Notes under the pieces: model-generated
Told to the model about the DNA's origin: nothing
The model's database searches: none
What the model saw: the letters and a program-made list of their open reading frames with translations, nothing else
Translations under genes and position numbers: made by a program
From: Streptomyces scabiei 87.22
GTDB lineage: Bacteria > Actinomycetota > Actinomycetes > Streptomycetales > Streptomycetaceae
DNA: 64,000 nucleotides
Assembly: GCF_000091305.1 (NCBI RefSeq)
Contig: NC_013929.1
Coordinates: 10,084,696-10,148,695 of the forward strand
Reading direction: 5' to 3'
In this document: positions 35,501-44,244 of the stretch, in pieces
Layout: each line of letters begins with the position of its first letter
Position numbering within the stretch: position 1 is the first letter of the stretch

Positions 35501-36067
35501 ATGCCGTCGGTGCTGAGGTTGATGGAACAGCGTGAGGCGCGGGCGAGGCAGGATCTGGAGTCCTGGACGGAGGTCCTGGAGCAGGCTCAGGCGGAGGTGG
35601 ATGCCGCGCGGGAGCGGGTCGAGCGGGCCCGGGTGGGGCGTGAGGAACTTGTGTCGGTGCTGGCTGGGGAGAGCCCGGTGAATACGCCGGTTCTGGTGCC
35701 GTCTGGTGGCGAGATGGCTGCTGCCCTGGGGTCGAGCGGCTCCGGCGTGGGGCATGGTGAGCGGCCGCCGGTGTGGCGGTCGGGCATGGGCGAGGAGGTG
35801 CTCAGCGGCCTGTATCGGGAGGTGTTCGCCGCGATGGTGGCCGCTTCGGGGCCGGTGAACGGGGTGGAACTGACGCGGGCGGTGGGCCGGGAAGCGGAGA
35901 TCAAGAACGAGGTGGAGAAGATCCGGCACCGTGCCTACGTGCTGGAGAAGCGGGGCTGGCTGGTGCGGGCGAACGACGGACGGTTCATGCCCGCGCCCGG
36001 GGCAGTCGGCCGGGACGCTTCTCCGGCCAGCGCGGAGCGTCTGCGGCCAGGCGCCGGGACAGTCTGA
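35501..36067 (+). CDS. IS passenger protein: coiled coil plus winged-helix-like domain
   Basis: A 188-aa protein inside the IS. Residues 1-55 form a strong coiled coil (MEQREARARQDLESWTEVLE), then a Gly/Ser-rich linker, then a winged-helix-like domain (VFAAMVAASGPVNGVELTRA ... IKNEVEKIRHRAYVLEKRGW). GGAGG at 35490-35495 supports the ATG at 35501. Opposed to the transposase, with overlapping ends. Similar genes often accompany Streptomyces IS elements; a role in regulating or targeting transposition is possible but unproven. Confidence 0.65.
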   Translation: MPSVLRLMEQREARARQDLESWTEVLEQAQAEVDAARERVERARVGREELVSVLAGESPVNTPVLVPSGGEMAAALGSSGSGVGHGERPPVWRSGMGEEVLSGLYREVFAAMVAASGPVNGVELTRAVGREAEIKNEVEKIRHRAYVLEKRGWLVRANDGRFMPAPGAVGRDASPASAERLRPGAGTV

Positions 36068-36914
36068 TCACGGCGGCCCACCACACCATCTGGGCGTGGT
36101 GGTCGGGGCGGCGTTCGTGGTCGCGGTTGAGGCGGCGTGAGCGGGCCAGCCAGCTCAGCGTCCGCTCCACGACCCACCTGCGGGCCAGTACGACAAATCC
36201 GCGTTGCCCGTCGCAGCGGCGCACGACCTCGGTCCGGACTCCGTGACGGGCGAACGCCCTCGCCAGCGCCGGACCCTGGTAGGCACTGTCGACCCACACC
36301 AGTTGCAGCAGCCGTCCCGGCTGCTGCATGAACGTCTCCAGCAGTGCGGGGGCGGCCTTGGAGTCGTGCACATCGGCCGTGGTCACGGTCACTTCCAGGA
36401 GCAGACCCTCGGTGTCGGTCAGGATGTGACGCTTGCGGCCGTCACGTGACTTGCCGCCGTCGTATCCGCGACTGTCCTCGCCGACGGTCTCGGAGGCGTC
36501 CACCGACTGACTGTCGATGATCCCGGCACTGGGCTCGGCGTTGCGGCCTGAGCGTTCCCTCGCCGAACGTCGCAGGCGTTCGTACAGCTCACGCGCATAG
36601 TCGTAGGCCCGCCAGCGGCGGAAGAAGTCGTAGACCGCCCGCCAGTACGGAAAATCGACCGGCAGAGCCGTCCACTTCACGCCGTTGTCGACCAGGTAGC
36701 GCACCGCGTCGAGCATTGTCCGGTGGCAGTACGCCTCGGGGCGCCCGCCCCGCTTCAGGAGCCAGGCCGGCACCGGCATCGCGGCGCGGACCTCGGCCCA
36801 CTCCGCATCCGTCATGTCACTGGGATAGCAGGCTGCCCGCCGTCCCGGAGCGAGCGAACCGAACCGGTGCACGTAGCAGTCACACCCAGGGGTGACCGCG
36901 GTGGACGCAGGCAC
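35985..36914 (-). CDS. IS5-family DDE transposase
   Basis: A transposase of about 309 aa. The N-terminal insertion-element domain has YPSDMTDAEWAEVRAAMPVP. The catalytic triad is visible: Asp in GIIDSQSVDASE, Asp in LVWVDSAYQG and Glu in RRWVVERTLSWLARSRRL, the typical IS5 spacing. The start is uncertain: the frame is open to 36986, GTG 36914 is a reasonable choice and ATG 36815 would begin at MTDAEW. It reads from the right end of the IS leftward and overlaps the passenger gene tail. Confidence 0.85.
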   Translation of the reverse strand: MPASTAVTPGCDCYVHRFGSLAPGRRAACYPSDMTDAEWAEVRAAMPVPAWLLKRGGRPEAYCHRTMLDAVRYLVDNGVKWTALPVDFPYWRAVYDFFRRWRAYDYARELYERLRRSARERSGRNAEPSAGIIDSQSVDASETVGEDSRGYDGGKSRDGRKRHILTDTEGLLLEVTVTTADVHDSKAAPALLETFMQQPGRLLQLVWVDSAYQGPALARAFARHGVRTEVVRRCDGQRGFVVLARRWVVERTLSWLARSRRLNRDHERRPDHHAQMVWWAAVIRLSRRLAADAPRWPEKRPGRLPRARA

Positions 36915-37957
36915 AGAGATGCTGCTCAACTGATCGGGCAACGGGCTTCCTTGGTCGTGCTGGTGTCGTAACCGCGTCACTACCAAGGGGCCCGTTCTCT
37001 CATGCCCGCGACCGCACCCGAACCTCCGTCCAGATGATCACCCGCGCCGCACACCTCGAACGAAATCCGGTTAGCCACAACGCACTGAGTCAGCAGATCA
37101 GAGAGCTGGAGAAACGCTTGGGTGTGCGCGTGGTGGAGCGCACGAGCCGGACGATCACTCTGACCGAGGCAGGGCAGGCACTGCTCCCCGAAGCACGAGC
37201 GGCGGTTGAGGCTGTGGACCGGCTGCGGCGCGTCGCCGACGCACAGATGCGGCAGGTCTCCGGACGGCTCGTCGTGGGAACCATGGGAGCCGAGGCAGCT
37301 ATGGCGCACACCCGCGCCGTACTCAGCCGGCTGCAAGACCGTCACCCCGGGACAACCGTGCAACTGGTCAACCTCGGCTTCGGTGATCACATGGCCGCGC
37401 TGGCACAGCAAGAGGCCGACGTGGTCTTCCTCCGCCCTCCAGTGACGGACGACATCGAACTGCACCACCTGGCCACCGAGCCGCGCGTGGCCTGCCTCTC
37501 CGCCGACCATCCCTTGGCGATCCTGCCCCGACTCACCCTGGCTCAGCTCGCCGGCGTCCCGGTGGTCGACATGCCTCGGCAAGTTCCGCGGATGTGGTGG
37601 GACTTCTGGGCGGTCGACCCCCGCCCCGACGGCAGCCGCGTTCACTATGGGCCGGTAGTCACCGACATGGAATCGCTGCTGCACACAGTGGCCGCCGGAG
37701 AAGCGATGTGCTTTCTCCCGGCGGCCGCCCGTGAATACTTTCCACGCCCGGGCATCAGATACGTCGACGTGGTCGACCTCATCCCCTCCGCATCCGCCCT
37801 CGCCTGGTTGCGGCGCAGACGTTCCGAATACACCATCAGAGCCATTCGGCAAGCCGCGCACGAAGCCACAAGCCTGGGCTTCGGCGTAGTCACATGACGC
37901 ATCCGACGTATTCGCTGCGGAGTGACGCGGCTTCGGCAGGTGTCAAGTACTGCGACG

Positions 37958-38240
37958 TCAGCTCGGCCTCGCGCAGGTTGGCTTGAGAGCTTTGAGCTGA
38001 TTACGTTCAGCGATGTTCTCGGGCCACCTGGTCGTTTTGCCTACGTCATAGCGGGTGGCGGGCCGCCGGTTCCTGGAGCCAAGTGTGCGTCTTGGGAAGG
38101 GTGTTGACGGTTTGGGCGCACGGGCCGGGCGGTGCAGGTGAGGGCGGATGTGTCTGAATCCTCGGCGGACGCGGGCCGAGGTGAGCCGGGAGGGCTCGGC
38201 AGGCTTCTCCCAGGGGCGGCGGAGGTCGACTGCGGCTTCA
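37958..38240 (-). pseudogene. IS701-like transposase, C-terminal fragment
   Basis: The minus-strand frame reads VDLRRPWEKPAEPSRLTSAR, then VRRGFRHIRPHL, and ends with GSRNRRPATRYDVGKTTRWP, the characteristic C-terminus of a widespread Streptomyces transposase. Everything upstream of VDLRRPW is missing. It belongs to the same protein type as the N-terminal fragment at 33769-33910 but is on the opposite strand, so they are not simply two ends of one undisturbed element. The rest of 37898-38511 holds no assignable gene. Confidence 0.65.
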
Positions 38241-38561
38241 CGGGTGATCGGGTTCCTGCTCCTGGGCCACAGCCTGCTGCGCCTGTACGTACAGCGCAAT
38301 GATCACCCGGGCGTCATCGGCGTCGACACCCGCCTCACGGGTACACCCCAGGTGACGCCCCCTGCCAAAACCAGCCCGTGCGCGCCCATGCACTCCTTCG
38401 TCCATGGCATCCGCAGGCGCGAGGCCTCCTCAAGGCCCAAGTCAACATGCACGGCCAGATACTCAACATGGCCAAGCTCCGGGCCTGTACCCGCTGGCGG
38501 TCCTCTCCGACTGAACCGTTCCGGGTTCGGTAGGGACTCGATCATTTGAGAGGATCGAGTC

Positions 38562-38888
38562 ATGGCACGCCCTTCCCAGTACCCGCTTGAGCTGCGCAAA
38601 CGAGCTGTCCGCATGGTCGCCGAGGTGCGGCCGGAGTACGACACCGAGTGGTCCGCGATGAAGGCCGTCGCGTCGAAACTCGGCATCGGCACGACCGAGA
38701 CGCTGCGTAAGTGGGTGCGGCAGGACCAGATCGACGCCGGCACCCGGCCGGGCACGACGACGGATGAGTCGGCGGAACTGAAGCGGCTGAAGAAGGAGAA
38801 CGCTGAGCTGAAGAGGGCGAACGACATCCTCAAGGCAGCAGCGTCTTTCTTCGCGGCCGAGCTCGACCGGCCACACACACGCTCGTAG
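38562..38888 (+). CDS. IS3-family transposase OrfA
   Basis: A 108-aa OrfA: helix-turn-helix (residues 1-60, YPLELRKRAVRMVAEVRPEY ... LGIGTTETLRKWVRQ) then a leucine zipper (SAELKRLKKENAELKRANDI). It binds the IS ends and forms the OrfAB fusion by -1 frameshifting near its 3' end. Complete. Confidence 0.88.
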   Translation: MARPSQYPLELRKRAVRMVAEVRPEYDTEWSAMKAVASKLGIGTTETLRKWVRQDQIDAGTRPGTTTDESAELKRLKKENAELKRANDILKAAASFFAAELDRPHTRS

Positions 38889-39814
38889 CGTTCATCGACG
38901 AGCACAAGGGCCGCTTCGGCGGCGTCGAGCCGATCTGCCGGGTCCTCACCGACCACGACTGCAAGATCGCCCCCTCCACCTACTACGCACACCGCAAACG
39001 CCAGGACGCCCCCGCGGCCCGCACCGTCCGCGACACCGAACTGAAGCCCCTGATCGAGGAGGCGTACGACACCAACTACCGTGTCTACGGTGCCAGAAAG
39101 ATCTGGCGCCACCTGAACCGACAAGGCCATTTCGTGGCCCGCTGCACCGTCGAACGCCTCATGCGCGAACTCGGCATCACCGGCGCCGTCCGCGGCAAGA
39201 AGGTGATCACCACGATCCCCGACCCCATCGCACCCAGGGCACCGGACCTGGTCGACCGCGACTTCGTCGCCGACGCACCGAACCGCTGCTGGGTCGCAGA
39301 CTTCACCCACGTGGCGACCTGGACCGGCGTCGTCTATGTCGCCCACGTCGTGGACACCTTCTCGCGCCGCATCGTCGGCTGGTCGGCCGCCACCACGAAG
39401 GAGACCCGGCTCGTCCTGGACGCGCTGGAGATGGCCTTGTGGCAACGCGACCGCGACCAACGCCCCCACATTCGAGGCGAGTTGATACATCACTCGGACG
39501 CCGGGTCGCAGTACACGTCGTTCAAGCTGGCCGACCATCTGGATGCCGCCGGCATCGCGGCGAGCATCGGCTCGGTCGGGGACGCCCTGGACAACGCCCT
39601 GATGGAATCGACGATCGGGCTCTACAAAACCGAGTTGATCAAGCCTCAGCGGCCGTGGCGAACGCTCTCCCAGGTCGAGCTCGCCACCGCCGAGTGGGTC
39701 GACTGGTACAACCACAGTCGACTGCACGGTGAGATAGGGCACATCCCGCCCGTCGAGTACGAAGCAAACCACTACCTCAGCACCACGAAACCCCAGGTCA
39801 CACCCAATATTTGA
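38873..39814 (+). CDS. IS3-family transposase OrfB (DDE)
   Basis: The orfB frame opens near 38873 (THTLVAFIDEHKGRFGG), overlapping orfA in the -1 frame, and runs to 39814. It has an HTH_21-like segment and the rve integrase core with WVADFTHVATW (Asp), LIHHSDAGSQYTS (Asp) and the DNALMESTIGLYK glutamate region. Probably made as an OrfAB fusion since no good separate start is seen near its beginning; the first internal ATG is at 39134. Appears intact. Confidence 0.85.
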   Translation, partial: THTLVAFIDEHKGRFGGVEPICRVLTDHDCKIAPSTYYAHRKRQDAPAARTVRDTELKPLIEEAYDTNYRVYGARKIWRHLNRQGHFVARCTVERLMRELGITGAVRGKKVITTIPDPIAPRAPDLVDRDFVADAPNRCWVADFTHVATWTGVVYVAHVVDTFSRRIVGWSAATTKETRLVLDALEMALWQRDRDQRPHIRGELIHHSDAGSQYTSFKLADHLDAAGIAASIGSVGDALDNALMESTIGLYKTELIKPQRPWRTLSQVELATAEWVDWYNHSRLHGEIGHIPPVEYEANHYLSTTKPQVTPNI

Positions 39815-39873
39815 GCTCTCTACGGAACCCGGAACGGTTCAGACTGCGAGGTGTCACAAAGACGGGCTTGTTG

Positions 39874-40353
39874 TCACCGAGGTCGGCGGCCCCTCTCCCT
39901 CAATGGAGAGTCTTGACCGCTGACCCCGGAGTCGTGTTTCCCGGCGGGCCGATGTGGTCGGCGTTCCGGAAGCCGTGTGATCGCGGCGCTCACTGCCAAC
40001 CCGAGCGTGACACCGACAGCGGAGCCGACGCTCTGCGCCCAGGCATCGTCGAAGGAGCCGGGCAGGACGGCTTCTGTGAGCCGACTGGCACCCGACAGGA
40101 CTGTCAGCGCGGCCAGTATGGCCGTCCAGCGGTACCGCACCCCGTCGATGATGTCGCCGTAGAAGATGAGCAGCAGTGCCATGCCGAACTCCGCGTCCCA
40201 GCCGATCGCGGTGAGCGCGGCCGCGAAGGCAAGCGCGAACAGCCAGAGCCCCACCAATTGCCGGACGAACGGGGCGGCTGCCGTCTTGCACCACGCGGGG
40301 GCCAGAAGAACCGCGTGATGTACTGGACGATCGCGTACTTCCGCATGACTCAC
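39874..40353 (-). CDS. Hypothetical membrane protein
   Basis: A 159-aa frame with about four hydrophobic segments (LVGLWLFALAFAAALTAIGW, FGMALLLIFYGDIIDGV, TAILAALTVLSGASRL and SVGSAVGVTLGLAVSAAITR) and a charged C-terminus. No family recognised. It lies just right of the IS3 element; its last codons come close to the IS end, so the original 3' end may be altered. Confidence 0.55.
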   Translation of the reverse strand: MSHAEVRDRPVHHAVLLAPAWCKTAAAPFVRQLVGLWLFALAFAAALTAIGWDAEFGMALLLIFYGDIIDGVRYRWTAILAALTVLSGASRLTEAVLPGSFDDAWAQSVGSAVGVTLGLAVSAAITRLPERRPHRPAGKHDSGVSGQDSPLRERGRRPR

Positions 40354-40972
40354 GTCCCGATCCCCTGGGGTAGCCGGCTACCGGCGCTCAGGAGTAGGAC
40401 GCACAGGAACAGGACGCGGTTGTGCTGAAGTGTCGCCTCGGAGAGTCAGAGGCTGACGGGTAAGAGGAGCTGCAGCAGTGACCGCCGCCCCCCTTCCTCC
40501 ACTCAGGAGACGGCTACTTCGGCGGTCCTGCCGCTGTGGACGGACGCCGCCGACTGCGGCCCGCGCCACCCCGGCAGCGACTCGCACTGACCATGCCGCA
40601 GCTACGAGCGCCTCGGGCGCCGGCCGCACGGCTGGGTCATCGCCATCGACGCCTCGCACCATGAGTTCTGCGCGAGGTGGCTTCCACCCCTCTGCGACGG
40701 CCCTGGATGGTCAACGGTGTTATCCCGGCCAAGCTGCACACCGAACTTCATGTGGAAACCAGCTGGTACTTGCCGTACATCACCTGTAGGGGAAGTGCCA
40801 TCCCAGTGATCCAGGGCGTACACCTCCGGCCGAGACGCCGCCCCGCCATCTCCGGCGGTTCCGCACGCCCCCCTCACCTCTGCCCCGAGTACTGCCCTCC
40901 TGGCCCTGTGGGCGGCGCTTGCTCTCCGGTAGAGGTGAATGGTCAGTCGTACGGGGTGTCGGAGGGAAGGTC
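40354..40972. other. Intergenic stretch, no gene seen
   Basis: About 620 bp between the membrane protein and the eCIS-core protein. Open frames of up to ~119 codons lack any recognisable domain or ribosome site. A GGAGGGAAGG immediately before 40973 belongs to the next gene. Confidence 0.4.
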
Positions 40973-42667
40973 ATGCACGCGCGGGGAAAGAGGAACCGGT
41001 CGTCGGACGAGCGAGACACTGCCTCGCACCGCGTGAGCGGGCCGAACCCGATGGTTCAGCGCATGCTGGACCTCCAGCGGACCGCGGGGAACGCCGCGGT
41101 GGCCCGCATGGTCGAGCAGGAGCGGCACCAGCACGGTCCGGGATGCGAGCACGCGGACCCGGCCGTCCAGCGCCGGGAGACCTCGGAGCACCAGCACCAG
41201 CAGGCGCAGGAGGCCGCGGGGGAGACGGTCCTGACGGACCATCGCAGCCTCATCGACGCCGCGATGGCGACGCCGAGCAGCCCGCTGCCGGGCGCGTTCC
41301 TCACCAAAGCGAAGGCCTTCTACGGCAACGACGCTCTCTCCGCGGGCCGCGTCCACGACAATGCGACCGCCCAGCGCGCCACCGCTGCGCTAGGCGCGCA
41401 GGCCGTCACGATCGGCAGCCACATCTTCCTCGGCGCCTCGGCCGTCGGTGACACCGAGACCCTCGCCCACGAGACCAGCCACCTCGACAAGAACCTCCGG
41501 GGTATCCGCGAGACCGGCAACGACAACGGCGCCGGCGTCACGGTGACCGACCCCGGGCAGGACTCGGAGCGCGCGGCCGCCGCCGACGGCGCCGCCTTCG
41601 CGGCGGGAGCGGCTACCGCGCCGTCGGCCGTCGCCCAGCGGGCTCCGGCCGCCAGTACGGCCGAGGGGCCGCACACCGAACTCCACGGCGGTACGGCGGT
41701 ACAGCGCGTGGTCTGGGAGTACGACCAGGCCGCCAGCTTCAACGACCCCCGTGCCGGCCAGGAGACCCGCTGGCGCAACCAGGGCAACCGGGACGAGATC
41801 CGCACCGCCACCCAGCTGGGCATCCATGGCCGGAGCACACCGCGGCACGGCGACATCTACGACGACGCGACCCGGCAGGTGCACAGCAGCGCGAACGCGA
41901 AGTTCTCGAAGAACGGTTCCATCCCGGACCACAAGTACCCGCAGCGCGAGACACAGACCCGCAAGGCCCTGGTCGAGGCAAAGCAGGCCATCTCGACGGT
42001 GCTCGCCCTGCTGGCCGGAGCCGGAAACGCCCCCGGGGGCCAACTGCTGACCGGCCTCCAGTCGGGCTTCCCCGCGTTCCGGGCCGCGACGCCCGCGCAG
42101 ATCGCCACCTTCCTGCCGCGGATCATCGAGGTCGTACGGCGCATCCAGGCCGGCCTGAACGCCGAGGGCGCGGAGATCGCCCTGGTGGGCGACGGCGGAG
42201 CCCCGCCCGGGGTCGCGGGCTGGGTCGCCCCCAGCGCGACCGACCTGTACAACCGCGTGTTCAACCCCAACCAGCAGAAGAGCGAAGACCTTCCGACCAT
42301 GGACGCGGGCCGGAGCGGACCGATCAACCTCACCGACGAGGGCCAGAACGCCTGGTACATCATCCACGAGGCGACCCACCGGTTCGCGGGCACGCTCGAC
42401 TACCAGTACAGCGCGCGCGACATGGAGATGGAGGAGGAGGACCGCAACGCCGAACTGGCCACCCTCGTGCCCGAGTCGGCGGCGGCGCGCGAGGGGGACA
42501 TGCTCGGCAAGCGCGCCCTTCGGGACCCCTCCACGTACAGCGGCGCGAACGACGGCTCCAACCGCCAGCCGAACTGGTACGCCATGGGACAGCGCGCCCT
42601 GATGAACGCCGACTCCTACGCCCAGTTCATCCTGACGGCGACGGGGTACCGTGCTCCACGCTTCTGA
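40973..42667 (+). CDS. eCIS-core (DUF4157) protein with deuterolysin-like protease domain
   Basis: A 564-aa, two-domain putative effector. Residues 26-50 carry the motif NPMVQRMLDLQRTAGNAAVA common to DUF4157 proteins. The DUF4157/eCIS-core segment (residues ~100-172) ends in the zinc motif HETSH (166-170), replacing the usual HELTH. After a linker, residues ~320-564 form a second metalloprotease domain of the lysine-specific/deuterolysin (Aspzincin) type: HEATH (465-469), the GTLDYQY metal/fold motif (473-479) and NADSYA (545-550). DUF4157 proteins often mark cargo of extracellular contractile injection systems, so this may be a delivered protease toxin. No sheath or tube genes are in this window. 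GGAGGGAAGG supports the ATG at 40973. Confidence 0.75.
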   Translation: MHARGKRNRSSDERDTASHRVSGPNPMVQRMLDLQRTAGNAAVARMVEQERHQHGPGCEHADPAVQRRETSEHQHQQAQEAAGETVLTDHRSLIDAAMATPSSPLPGAFLTKAKAFYGNDALSAGRVHDNATAQRATAALGAQAVTIGSHIFLGASAVGDTETLAHETSHLDKNLRGIRETGNDNGAGVTVTDPGQDSERAAAADGAAFAAGAATAPSAVAQRAPAASTAEGPHTELHGGTAVQRVVWEYDQAASFNDPRAGQETRWRNQGNRDEIRTATQLGIHGRSTPRHGDIYDDATRQVHSSANAKFSKNGSIPDHKYPQRETQTRKALVEAKQAISTVLALLAGAGNAPGGQLLTGLQSGFPAFRAATPAQIATFLPRIIEVVRRIQAGLNAEGAEIALVGDGGAPPGVAGWVAPSATDLYNRVFNPNQQKSEDLPTMDAGRSGPINLTDEGQNAWYIIHEATHRFAGTLDYQYSARDMEMEEEDRNAELATLVPESAAAREGDMLGKRALRDPSTYSGANDGSNRQPNWYAMGQRALMNADSYAQFILTATGYRAPRF

Positions 42668-42861
42668 CGACGTGCCCGTCACCGCCGGCCCGCCCGTCAC
42701 CGCCGGGTGGGCGGGCGGTGTGGACGGTCACGAAGTTCCCCCTGTGCCGTGGTCACGTAATTCCCCAGGTCCCCGACCTTGCCTCCGTATCCTGTGATTC
42801 CGATGCCGCCCTTCGGCCGGCACTCGGGTTCGTCGGCGCTGGGGGAGGGGTGAGACTCACT

Positions 42862-43377
42862 GTGACCGGTCTTGAGGCCACTCGCGCCGCGTTGCGCGAG
42901 CTGGAGGGACAGCCGTTCACGGCCATCGGCCGGGCCGCGACGCTTGTCTGGCTCACGTTCGGTGACGACGTGTCATGGGTGGACCACCATGGCGAGCACA
43001 CCGTCCGCCCGGAGATGTCGCTGCACTTGCAGTGCCGATGGCGGCTGCTCAACGGCGTCTCTGCGATGGTCCAGGAGGGTGATCTCTATGTTCCGGGCGC
43101 GCGGGCCGGAGCTGGATTCGAGGCTGGGGGCGACATCGGGACGAGCCGGTTCGACGACCGCGTCGAAACCGTCACGCAGCTCATCGCGGCAGATGCTCCC
43201 GTCGTCGACCACGTGCGCATCGGCGACGAGTTCGACCTTCAGCTGATGCTCTCCTCCGGCATGTTCTTGGAGGTGTTCCCGGCAGGGCGCCCAGAGTGGG
43301 AAGACTGGCGGTTCCTGAGCTCAGGCGAAGAACGTTCGCACTATGTGGTGGAGAACGGCTCGGTGTTCAAGGCGTGA
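42862..43377 (+). CDS. Hypothetical protein downstream of the effector
   Basis: A protein of ~171 aa from GTG 42862 (GTG 42850 is also possible; GGGGGAGGGG lies at 42841-42850). The sequence VTGLEATRAALRELEGQPF then GRAATLVWLTFGDDVSWV suggests a compact beta-rich fold like small conserved actinobacterial proteins of unknown function. It follows the metalloprotease gene by ~195 bp on the same strand, the position of an immunity protein, but nothing in the sequence proves that. Confidence 0.55.
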   Translation: MTGLEATRAALRELEGQPFTAIGRAATLVWLTFGDDVSWVDHHGEHTVRPEMSLHLQCRWRLLNGVSAMVQEGDLYVPGARAGAGFEAGGDIGTSRFDDRVETVTQLIAADAPVVDHVRIGDEFDLQLMLSSGMFLEVFPAGRPEWEDWRFLSSGEERSHYVVENGSVFKA

Positions 43378-43455
43378 GCTCACCTCGCGCTCGCGAGCCA
43401 CGTCTCCGGGACCCGCTATGGCCAACGGGAACTGTTTGATCAGGGCCTCCTCCTT

Positions 43456-43490
43456 CACTGTGTCTGCCGACGGTTTCGGCGGACACAGTG
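43456..43490 (+). terminator. Hairpin terminator candidate
   Basis: Inverted repeat CACTGTGTC(T)GCCG ... CGGC(G)GACACAGTG, with a ~9-bp loop, 78 bp after the hypothetical gene. Strong stem without a T-run, as is common for Streptomyces terminators. Confidence 0.55.
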
Positions 43491-43611
43491 CGCGAGGGAC
43501 ACATCCGGCTGGCACGGGTGGACGGCGTACGCTTCCTCGGCCACGCCGCTGGATCGGCCGCGTACCACCTCCCCTCGGGCCACTACCGGCTGACTGCGGA
43601 CCTGCGTCGAC

Positions 43612-43996
43612 TCGCTGACTGTGCCGACGGTCGGGCAGACCGTCATCCTCACGGCGGTCGCGCAGCAGGCCATGGCCATGCCGGAGGGCGAGGATCTCGC
43701 CACGCTCGGCCGCAGTGGTGCGCTGATCGTGCTGCACCTCGCCGCGCGGTACGTGAGCCGTGTCGTCGAGGAGTTCCTCCCGCACTGCGGCGCGGCCTGC
43801 CCCGCGGCGGTCGTCGCGTACGCGTCCCGGCCCGAGGAACTGATCATCCGGGGCAGGCTGGGTGAGATCGCCGAGCGGGTGAAGGGAGGCGGGTGCGCTG
43901 CGCACGGCTGTGATCATGGTCGGCCGAATGCTTGGTGCGCGGGAGTTCCGGGACAGCCACCTGTACTCGCCGGAACGGGACCGGCACGTTTGCTGA
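43612..43996 (+). pseudogene. cobM: cobM (precorrin-4 C11-methyltransferase) 3' remnant
   Basis: The frame from 43612 reads SLTVPTVGQTVILTAVAQQA then MAMPEGEDLATLGRSGALIV and ASRPEELIIRGRLGEIAERV, the C-terminal half of cobalamin-pathway CobM. Around 43890-43900 the frame breaks; the real C-terminus RTAVIMVGRMLGAREFRDSH continues in another frame to TGA 43996. The N-terminal half, with the SAM-binding region, is absent. The gene is therefore non-functional. The origin of the 43498-43610 sequence joined to it is unknown. Confidence 0.75.
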
Positions 43997-44244
43997 TCCA
44001 TGTACGCAGCCTCTGTCAGGGTTCCCCGCTGCTCGTCCGTAAGGGACACGACGTTCAGTGGACCACCGTGACTCGTGGACGGCTACGGGCCGTGCGGAGT
44101 CGCGGCATGGTGGCCGGGCCCGCGTATCACGTGAATTGATACGAAGGATGAGAATGGCCGAATGTTTCGTTGGCGGCACAGGTGCATCCTGGGGACTCTT
44201 GTGGCGCGCCCTGTAGCGGGTGCCACGACTAGGGGGAAGTAGAC

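Larger units (their letters stand above)
35382..37085. mobile_element. IS5-family insertion sequence with passenger gene
   Basis: A 1,704-bp element. Its ends are inverted repeats beginning GTGCGTTGTGGC (12 bp perfect, positions 35382-35393 and 37074-37085). It is flanked by TGA on both sides (35379-35381, 37086-37088), a 3-bp TNA-type target duplication as used by the IS427 group of IS5. It carries a minus-strand DDE transposase and a plus-strand coiled-coil/winged-helix passenger gene that overlap at their 3' ends by 83 bp. Inserted into a LysR gene. Confidence 0.85.
35261..37897 (+). pseudogene. LysR-family regulator split by an IS element
   Basis: The 5' part (GTG 35261 to 35381) encodes the start of a LysR helix-turn-helix: IHQLRLYLTLSEELHFGRAA then ARLFITQPAL. 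The 3' part (37086 to stop 37897) resumes at SQQIRELEKRLGV and gives the complete effector domain. Removing the 1,704-bp IS and one TGA copy restores a 309-aa LysR protein in frame. As it stands translation stops inside the IS at 35458. The 3' part could be translated from a start inside the IS end but would lack half of the DNA-binding helix. Confidence 0.85.
38512..39841 (+). mobile_element. IS3-family insertion sequence, intact ends
   Basis: A 1,330-bp element with inverted repeats beginning TGAACCGTTCCGGGTTC (left from 38512; right end at 39841). A 3-bp GAC duplication flanks it (38509-38511 and 39842-39844). It carries overlapping orfA and orfB in the usual IS3 arrangement with a -1 frame change. 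Confidence 0.88.

Noticed and set aside
40677..41036. 119-codon frame before the eCIS-core gene
   Set aside because: Overlaps the start of the 40973 gene, with no ribosome site or domain.
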